Program-made: the position numbers and the translations under genes | NCBI RefSeq assembly: GCF_034555375.1 | Contig: NZ_CP140706.1 | Span: 6,334,001-6,398,000, forward strand | Length of the DNA: 64,000 nucleotides | Reading direction: 5' to 3' | Source of the DNA: Pseudomonas sp. B33.4 | Lineage (GTDB): Bacteria > Pseudomonadota > Gammaproteobacteria > Pseudomonadales > Pseudomonadaceae | The notes under the pieces: generated by a model | Seen by the model: the letters and a program-made list of their open reading frames with translations, nothing else | The model's database searches: none | Told to the model about the DNA's origin: nothing | In this document: positions 58,247 to 64,000 of the stretch, one piece after another | Numbering within the stretch: the stretch's first letter is position 1 | Layout of the letters: each line of letters opens with the position of its first letter

Positions 58247-58510
58247 ATGGCCCGCGTAACCGTTGAAGACTGCCTGAACCACGTGGAAAACCGTTTTGAG
58301 CTGGTCATGCTCTCTACCAAACGTGCCCGTCAACTGGCCACCGGCGGCAAAGAGCCACTGGTTCAGTGGGAAAACGACAAACCGACCGTTGTTGCCCTGC
58401 GTGAAATCGCTGAAGGCCTGATGAGCTACGAGTTCATCGCCGAGCAGGAAATCGTCCACGAAGACCCGGTCTTCGCTGCGTTCGAGGACGAGTCCAACGA
58501 GGCCGTCTAA
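58247..58510 (+). CDS. rpoZ: RNA polymerase omega subunit
   Basis: An 87-residue omega subunit. The N-terminus [20 protein letters not shown] and [10 protein letters not shown] are the family signature. Omega helps assemble RNA polymerase and takes part in ppGpp binding, and spoT is the next gene. The ATG at 58247 has a CGAGGAAT box before it; in-frame codons further upstream are not needed. Confidence 0.97.
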   Translation: MARVTVEDCLNHVENRFELVMLSTKRARQLATGGKEPLVQWENDKPTVVALREIAEGLMSYEFIAEQEIVHEDPVFAAFEDESNEAV

Positions 58511-58567
58511 GCCTATGCCTGGTCGACGTAGCACGGCGCGGGATCACAGCTTACGGCAGGAATCATC

Positions 58568-60673
58568 ATGCCGAGCATAGACGCCCTCGCCGATCGCTTA
58601 TCGACCTACCTCGGCAACGACCAGGTCAACCTGGTCCGCCGAGCGTATTTCTACGCCGAACAAGCCCATGACGGTCAGCGCCGTCGCAGCGGCGAGGCGT
58701 ACGTCACGCATCCTCTTGCCGTGGCCAATATTCTTGCCGACATGCACATGGACCATCAGAGCCTGATGGCCGCGATGCTGCATGACGTGATCGAAGACAC
58801 CGGTATCGCCAAAGAAGCGCTGCAAGCGCAGTTCGGTGAAACCGTGGCCGAACTGGTCGACGGGGTCAGCAAACTGACCCAGATGAATTTCGAGACCAAG
58901 GCCGAAGCCCAAGCCGAAAACTTCCAGAAAATGGCCATGGCCATGGCGCGCGACATTCGCGTGATCCTGGTCAAGCTTGCCGACCGCCTGCACAACATGC
59001 GCACGCTGGAAGTGCTGTCCGGCGAAAAACGCCGCCGGATCGCCAAGGAAACCCTCGAAATCTATGCGCCCATCGCCAACCGGCTGGGCATGCATGCGAT
59101 CCGCATCGAATTCGAAGACCTTGGTTTCAAGGCCATGCACCCGATGCGTTCCGCGCGGATCTACCAGGCGGTCAAACGCGCCCGGGGCAACCGCAAGGAA
59201 ATCGTCAACAAGATCGAAGAATCCCTTGGCCATTGCCTCGCTATCGACGGCATCCAGGGCGAAGTCAGCGGTCGGCAGAAACACCTCTACGGCATCTACA
59301 AGAAAATGCGCGGCAAGCGTCGGGCCTTCAACGAGATCATGGACGTCTACGCGTTCCGGATCATCGTCGACAAGGTCGATACCTGCTACCGCGTGCTGGG
59401 CGCTGTTCATAATTTGTACAAACCGTTGCCGGGGCGTTTCAAGGATTACATCGCGATCCCCAAGGCCAACGGCTATCAGTCGCTGCACACCACGCTGTTC
59501 GGCATGCACGGCGTACCGATCGAGATTCAGATCCGTACCCGCGAAATGGAAGAGATGGCCAACAACGGCATCGCCGCCCATTGGCTGTACAAATCCAGCG
59601 GTGACGAGCAGCCGAAAGGCACTCACGCCCGTGCCCGCCAGTGGGTCAAAGGCGTGCTGGAAATGCAGCAACGTGCCGGCAACTCGCTGGAATTCATCGA
59701 GAGCGTGAAGATCGACCTGTTCCCGGACGAGGTCTACGTGTTCACACCCAAAGGCCGGATCATGGAGCTGCCGAAAGGCTCCACGGCGGTCGACTTTGCC
59801 TACGCGGTACACACCGACGTAGGTAACAGCTGCATCGCTTGCCGGATCAACCGTCGTCTCGCACCGCTGTCCGAACCGCTGCAAAGCGGCTCCACGGTCG
59901 AGATCGTCAGCGCCCCCGGCGCACGGCCGAACCCGGCGTGGCTCAACTTCGTCGTCACCGGCAAGGCGCGCACGCACATCCGCCATGCGCTGAAACTGCA
60001 ACGTCGCTCCGAGTCCATCAGCCTCGGCGAACGCCTGCTGAACAAGGTACTCAACGGTTTCGACAGTTCGCTGGAGAAGATCCCGGCCGAACGCGTCAAG
60101 GCGATGCTCACCGAGTACCGCCTCGAACTGATCGAAGACTTGCTCGAAGACATTGGCCTCGGCAACCGCATGGCTTACGTCGTTGCCCGCCGCCTGCTCG
60201 GCGAAGGCGAACAACTGCCAAGCCCGGAAGGCCCGCTGGCGATTCGCGGTACCGAAGGTCTGGTGCTGAGCTACGCCAAGTGCTGCACGCCGATCCCGGG
60301 CGACCCGATTGTCGGGCACCTGTCGGCGGGCAAAGGCATGGTCGTGCACCTCGACAACTGCCGCAACATCAGCGAAATCCGGCATAACCCGGAAAAATGC
60401 ATCCAGCTCTCGTGGGCCAAGGATGTCACCGGCGAATTCAACGTCGAACTGCGTGTCGAGCTGGAACACCAGCGCGGCCTGATCGCCCTGCTCGCCAGCA
60501 GCGTCAACGCGGCTGACGGCAATATCGAGAAAATCAGCATGGACGAACGCGATGGTCGCATCAGCGTTGTCCAGTTGGTGGTCAGCGTTCACGACCGTGT
60601 GCACCTGGCCCGCGTGATCAAGAAGCTGCGCGCCCTGACCGGGGTGATCCGCATCACCCGCATGCGTGCATAA
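58568..60673 (+). CDS. spoT: Bifunctional (p)ppGpp synthetase/hydrolase SpoT
   Basis: A 701-residue RSH protein. The HD hydrolase domain has H72-D73 (AAMLHDVIEDT), the synthetase domain KDYIAIPKANGYQSLHTT (at about 297-314), the TGS domain VYVFTPKGRIMELPKGST (about 391-408) and the C-terminal ACT domain (about 625-700). SpoT mainly degrades ppGpp in most gammaproteobacteria and synthesises it weakly on starvation. It lies between rpoZ and ridA. Confidence 0.96.
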   Translation: MPSIDALADRLSTYLGNDQVNLVRRAYFYAEQAHDGQRRRSGEAYVTHPLAVANILADMHMDHQSLMAAMLHDVIEDTGIAKEALQAQFGETVAELVDGVSKLTQMNFETKAEAQAENFQKMAMAMARDIRVILVKLADRLHNMRTLEVLSGEKRRRIAKETLEIYAPIANRLGMHAIRIEFEDLGFKAMHPMRSARIYQAVKRARGNRKEIVNKIEESLGHCLAIDGIQGEVSGRQKHLYGIYKKMRGKRRAFNEIMDVYAFRIIVDKVDTCYRVLGAVHNLYKPLPGRFKDYIAIPKANGYQSLHTTLFGMHGVPIEIQIRTREMEEMANNGIAAHWLYKSSGDEQPKGTHARARQWVKGVLEMQQRAGNSLEFIESVKIDLFPDEVYVFTPKGRIMELPKGSTAVDFAYAVHTDVGNSCIACRINRRLAPLSEPLQSGSTVEIVSAPGARPNPAWLNFVVTGKARTHIRHALKLQRRSESISLGERLLNKVLNGFDSSLEKIPAERVKAMLTEYRLELIEDLLEDIGLGNRMAYVVARRLLGEGEQLPSPEGPLAIRGTEGLVLSYAKCCTPIPGDPIVGHLSAGKGMVVHLDNCRNISEIRHNPEKCIQLSWAKDVTGEFNVELRVELEHQRGLIALLASSVNAADGNIEKISMDERDGRISVVQLVVSVHDRVHLARVIKKLRALTGVIRITRMRA

Positions 60674-60697
60674 CTCAACCATTACAAGGAGTCATAC

Positions 60698-61078
60698 ATG
60701 ACCAAGACTGTTATCACCAGCGACAAGGCCCCGGCCGCCATCGGCACTTACTCCCAGGCGATCAAGGCCGGTAACACCGTTTACATGTCGGGTCAGATTC
60801 CTCTGGACCCAAAAACCATGGAGCTGGTTGAAGGCTTCGAAGCCCAGACCGTCCAGGTGTTCGAGAACCTCAAAGCCGTGGCCGAAGCCGCTGGCGGTTC
60901 GTTCAAGGACATCGTCAAACTGAACATCTTCCTCACCGACCTGAGCCACTTCGCCAAGGTCAACGAGATCATGGGCAAGTACTTCGACCAGCCGTACCCG
61001 GCCCGCGCCGCCATCGGCGTGGCTGCCCTGCCAAAGGGTTCGCAGGTTGAAATGGATGCCATTCTGGTCATCGAGTGA
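60698..61078 (+). CDS. ridA: RidA, reactive intermediate deaminase
   Basis: A 126-residue RidA/YjgF protein. Family blocks are [28 protein letters not shown] (about 10-37), with the conserved IKL(N)IFLTDL and [24 protein letters not shown], including the key arginine. It hydrolyses 2-aminoacrylate and related imines made by PLP enzymes. It follows spoT by 24 bases and differs from the dad-operon paralogue at 32416-32769, which is less canonical. Confidence 0.94.
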   Translation: MTKTVITSDKAPAAIGTYSQAIKAGNTVYMSGQIPLDPKTMELVEGFEAQTVQVFENLKAVAEAAGGSFKDIVKLNIFLTDLSHFAKVNEIMGKYFDQPYPARAAIGVAALPKGSQVEMDAILVIE

Positions 61079-61147
61079 TGCGCACGGCGCGGTTTTCAAA
61101 CGCCGCGCCGACTGCTCAGCAAGAAAAGGTTTTGAAAGGACTCCACC

Positions 61148-61888
61148 ATGCGCAAAGCGCTAGCTCTCCCGCTGCTCGCCATTTTCCTCGGCGGCTGCGC
61201 CAGCAACCCTGCCGACCGTGACATCAGCGGCACCTGGATCAATCAGGTGGCGATCGATGCCGCAGCCAAGGGCGGTCCCCTGCGCGAAGCGCTTCAGGCT
61301 TACGGCCCCAACCTCGAATGGGACGTCAACACCAAGGCCGGTCAGGCCCGCTACACCAACGGTTTTGAGAACGTCGAAGGGCGGCTGCTGGGTGAAAAAT
61401 CCGGCGCCTGGAAAGTCGACTTCTATGGCAGCTCCGCCAGCGAGCTGAAACGCGACGGCGGGCAACTGCAGCAAGCCGCCAGCGAGAACGAACCCGAGCA
61501 GGTGTTCGACCGCGCACAGATTCCGGTGCCGGAAGGCGCACCAATTGGCGCCAGTTTCGAACGCGCGCTGTATTCGGCCTACATGGGCGGCAGCTGGACA
61601 ATCGCCAGCGGTCAGGGCGAAGGCGGCACCGTGCAGTTCCAGGCTGACGGCCAAGTCTCCGGATTGCCGGGGGCCGACCGTTACGCCTTGTGTCTCGCGG
61701 GCGATTGCGCGTCGATGAGCAGCACCAACGACAGCATATGGTTGCAGCAGAACGGTCAGGGCAATAACTGGATCTTTGTGCGCAAGGGCAAAGAGCTGGA
61801 AATCCTCCAGGCCGTGAATGCCGCGTTGGCGGATGAACAACCGCAGTTCACCGCAGGTGAGCGCAAGTGGTTGCTGGAGAAGCAGTAA
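61148..61888 (+). CDS. Predicted lipoprotein of unknown function
   Basis: A 246-residue protein with a lipobox FLGGCAS (Cys near residue 18). The rest looks like an exported beta-rich domain; two cysteines in ALCLAGDCASM may form a disulfide. I do not recognise a family with known function. It lies after spoT-ridA, 69 bases on, and may be in that operon. The family is seen in other pseudomonads by gene order, but that is not shown here. Confidence 0.7.
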   Translation: MRKALALPLLAIFLGGCASNPADRDISGTWINQVAIDAAAKGGPLREALQAYGPNLEWDVNTKAGQARYTNGFENVEGRLLGEKSGAWKVDFYGSSASELKRDGGQLQQAASENEPEQVFDRAQIPVPEGAPIGASFERALYSAYMGGSWTIASGQGEGGTVQFQADGQVSGLPGADRYALCLAGDCASMSSTNDSIWLQQNGQGNNWIFVRKGKELEILQAVNAALADEQPQFTAGERKWLLEKQ

Positions 61889-61914
61889 CCCGCTTCTGAA
61901 TTCGCAGATATCCC

Positions 61915-62006
61915 CTGTAGGAGTGAGCCTGCTCGCGATAGCGGTTTAACAGTCAGCACAAGTGTTGAATGTTATGACCTCATCGCGAGCAGGCTCACTC
62001 CTACAG
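61915..62006. repeat. REP pair after the lipoprotein gene
   Basis: Arms CTGTAGGAGTGAGCCTGCTC and its reverse complement, about 45 bases apart. Same variant as 5895 and 27622. Confidence 0.85.
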
Positions 62007-62027
62007 TTGTTTTGGGGTGCCAGGAAG

Positions 62028-62885
62028 TCAGCATTTACCTTCGAGGATCGCGGCATAGCCCTCGCGATAGCTTGGGTACATTGGCGTCCAGCCCAACGAT
62101 TTCGCCCGGCCATTGCTGCAGCGCTTGCTGCCAGTTCGCCGAACGCTGGCGTCGTCCGCCCACTCGGTAACGCCCAGATACTCGCGTAACCAGCCCACGA
62201 CTTCCGCCAATGGCGCCGGTGCATCGTCGACGCCGATGTAGAGATCTTCCAGATTCACGCCCTGCCGAGCCTTCTCCAACAGGAATGCCAGCAACCCGGC
62301 CGCATCGTCAGCATGAATCCGATTGCCATACAGCGGCGGTTCGACCGCCACGCGATAACCGCGACGCACTTGAGTCAACAGCCATTCGCGGCCCGGGCCG
62401 TAGATGCCGGTCAGACGCAGGATGCTCGCGGGAATGCCACTGTTAAGCGCCACCTGCTCAGCCTCCAGCATCAACCGCCCGGAGTATCCGGCAGCGATGG
62501 TCTCTGAGCTCTCATCGACCCACTCACCCTCCTGCTGCCCATACACACTGCTGCTGGAAACGAAGATCAGCCGCTCAGGCACTTGCCCGTAATCGTCCAG
62601 CCAGCTCAGGACATTCTGCAAACCCTGCACATAAGCCGCGCGATAACCGGCCTCATCGTGATCGGTGGCGGCGGCGCAATACACCAGATAGTCCACGGCA
62701 CCCACCGGCCAGGTCGCCGGGCAGTCTTCGTTGAACAGGTCACCGGCAACGCCGATCACCCCATCAGGCAGCTTCGAAACGTCACGGCGCAGGCCATGAA
62801 CTTCCCAACCAGCCGTCAGCAATTGCGTGGCCAGACGACCGCCGACATCACCACAACCGGCAATCAAAACAGAAGGCGCGGACAT
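62028..62885 (-). CDS. NAD-dependent epimerase/SDR-like protein, YeeZ type
   Basis: A 285-residue Rossmann-fold protein. The dinucleotide-binding motif is VLIAGCGDVGGRLATQL at the N-terminus. The later FVSSSSVYG and RLTGIYGPGREWL are the extended-SDR signature; the catalytic tyrosine is displaced compared with classical SDRs (SGRLMLEAEQ), so catalysis is uncertain. YeeZ-like proteins have no settled role. The ATG at 62883-62885 is used. It is divergent from exbB. Confidence 0.85.
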   Translation of the reverse strand: MSAPSVLIAGCGDVGGRLATQLLTAGWEVHGLRRDVSKLPDGVIGVAGDLFNEDCPATWPVGAVDYLVYCAAATDHDEAGYRAAYVQGLQNVLSWLDDYGQVPERLIFVSSSSVYGQQEGEWVDESSETIAAGYSGRLMLEAEQVALNSGIPASILRLTGIYGPGREWLLTQVRRGYRVAVEPPLYGNRIHADDAAGLLAFLLEKARQGVNLEDLYIGVDDAPAPLAEVVGWLREYLGVTEWADDASVRRTGSKRCSNGRAKSLGWTPMYPSYREGYAAILEGKC

Positions 62886-62974
62886 CAAAAAACTCCTATC
62901 GGAAAGGCACAGACTAGCTCTGGCACAGGACGAACGGCTAGCAATGGTAGAAAAAAAGATACTCTATTACTTTT

Positions 62975-62999
62975 GTTAACAAGAATTACTTGCAATAAT
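62975..62999. promoter_or_regulatory. Possible Fur-type operator before exbB, weak
   Basis: The A+T-rich stretch around GTTAACAAGAATTACTTGC lies about 75-100 bases before the exbB ATG and partly resembles a Fur box. TonB-system genes are commonly iron-repressed. The match is poor. Confidence 0.25.
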
Positions 63000-63073
63000 G
63001 CACGCCACTTTTGTTCTCGGCCTCACGAGGCCTGGTAGAGCATCACCGTTTTTCTATCTCAGGTCCGGCCAGC

Positions 63074-64000
63074 ATGACACGTAATCAAATCCCCGCTTCG
63101 CCAACCAAACGACCTCGCGCCTGGAGCGCGGTGGCGGCTCTGCTGCTCAGCCTGATGCTGGCACCGACCGCCGCTTTCGCCGACGCCCAAGCGCCAGCCG
63201 CCCCGGCCGCCACCGAACAGCACGCACCTGCTGCTGACGCGCCTGCCGCTGCTCCCGCTGCAACCGATCCGGTGCAGGCTGTCGACGCTGTCGACGCGCC
63301 TGAAGTCCTCGAAGCTGACAACAGCCTGGGCATGGCGCACGACCTGTCGCCTTGGGGCATGTACCAGAATGCCGACATCATCGTGAAAATCGTGATGATC
63401 GGTCTGGCCATCGCGTCGATCATCACCTGGACCATCTGGATTGCCAAAGGCTTCGAGCTGATGGGCGCCAAGCGTCGTCTGCGTGGCGAAATCGCAGCCC
63501 TGAAAAAAGCCACCACCCTTAAAGAAGCCAGCGCCACGGCCGGCAAGGAAGGCACCCTCGCCAACCTGCTGGTGCACGACGCCCTCGAAGAAATGCGCCT
63601 GTCGGTCAACAGCCGCGAGAAAGAAGGCATCAAGGAACGCGTGAGCTTCCGTCTCGAGCGTCTGGTTGCAGCCTGCGGTCGCAACATGAGCAGCGGCACC
63701 GGCGTCCTCGCCACCATCGGTTCCACCGCGCCGTTCGTGGGCCTGTTCGGCACAGTGTGGGGCATCATGAACTCCTTTATCGGCATCGCCAAAACCCAGA
63801 CCACTAACCTTGCTGTCGTCGCGCCCGGTATTGCTGAAGCACTCCTGGCCACTGCATTGGGTCTGGTCGCGGCAATTCCAGCAGTAGTTATCTACAACGT
63901 CTTCGCCCGCTCCATCGCCGGTTACAAGGCGCAGGTTTCCGACGCCTCGGCAGAAGTGCTGCTGCTGGTCAGCCGTGACCTCGATCACCAGCCTGAGCGC
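63074..64000 (+). CDS. exbB: TonB-system proton channel protein ExbB (3' end cut by window edge)
   Basis: 309 codons of a gene open to the right edge. A signal-like N-terminus (MTRNQIPASPTKRPRAWSA) and a hydrophobic stretch precede an A/P-rich spacer (about 36-80) and then the three-span MotA/TolQ/ExbB channel domain (about 95-309, with IVMIGLAIASIITWTIWI, LATIGSTAPFVGLFGTVWGI and ATALGLVAAIPAVVIYN). This long form is the pseudomonad ExbB1 of the ExbB-ExbD-TonB complex that powers outer-membrane uptake. exbD and tonB are expected outside the window. Confidence 0.92.
   Translation, partial: MTRNQIPASPTKRPRAWSAVAALLLSLMLAPTAAFADAQAPAAPAATEQHAPAADAPAAAPAATDPVQAVDAVDAPEVLEADNSLGMAHDLSPWGMYQNADIIVKIVMIGLAIASIITWTIWIAKGFELMGAKRRLRGEIAALKKATTLKEASATAGKEGTLANLLVHDALEEMRLSVNSREKEGIKERVSFRLERLVAACGRNMSSGTGVLATIGSTAPFVGLFGTVWGIMNSFIGIAKTQTTNLAVVAPGIAEALLATALGLVAAIPAVVIYNVFARSIAGYKAQVSDASAEVLLLVSRDLDHQPER

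Noticed and set aside
58598..60682. Open frame of nearly 700 codons on the minus strand across spoT
   Set aside because: This is the usual shadow frame of a high-G+C gene. The plus-strand product is a textbook SpoT, and the minus-strand product has abnormal His/Val/Gln composition.

Overview
The window is about 64 kb of chromosome from a Pseudomonas of the fluorescens group. The evidence is gene order close to the PAO1 rnk-cyaY-lysA-dapF-xerC ... amtB-glnK-comM ... rep-xpt-cycB-dadX-dadA-lrp ... rpmG-rpmB-radC-coaBC-dut-algC-argB-pyrE-crc-rph-gmk-rpoZ-spoT block, Pseudomonas-specific genes (sutA, crc, pauR-type regulator, algC), high G+C, and many REP palindromes of the kind common in this group. 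Both ends cut a gene: rnk on the left and exbB on the right.

Layout. 1-9.6 kb: rnk, a DUF1289 gene, cyaY, lptM-lysA-dapF-DUF484-xerC-HAD phosphatase, sutA, yjbQ, amtB-glnK, ubiK. 9.6-10.3 kb: a structured intergenic region with a 33-codon ORF whose ribosome binding site sits in a hairpin, and two copies of a hairpin module. 10.3-18.3 kb: comM, then a six-gene accessory operon. 18.3-29.7 kb: chemoreceptor, LysR/MATE pair, degenerate GGDEF-EAL protein, rep, xpt, CoA hydrolase/transferase. 30-44 kb: cytochrome c5 and an amine/alanine catabolic district (pauR-like regulator, dadX, RidA, dadA, lrp, FAD amine oxidase, MocR regulator, aldehyde dehydrogenase, cupin) with a phospholipase D and an MFS carrier. 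44-62 kb: housekeeping block from rpmBG to spoT-ridA. 62-64 kb: a sugar-epimerase-like gene and exbB.

The most notable content is the operon at 12112-18312. Five of its genes match, family by family, the steps known from Campylobacter jejuni for making the O-methyl phosphoramidate group of the capsule: a PEP-synthase-like glutamine kinase, a CTP:phosphoglutamine cytidylyltransferase, a gamma-glutamyl-CDP-amidate hydrolase, an APS-kinase-like CDP-phosphoramidate kinase and a SAM methyltransferase. The sixth is a TagF/TarF-like transferase, a plausible enzyme to move the activated group to a surface glycan. No capsule or O-antigen genes lie in the window, so the acceptor must be encoded elsewhere. 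The function is inferred from families and gene content.

At least twelve REP-type inverted repeats of two main sequence families sit between operons, mostly after stop codons. No tRNA, rRNA, CRISPR, prophage or complete insertion sequence was seen.
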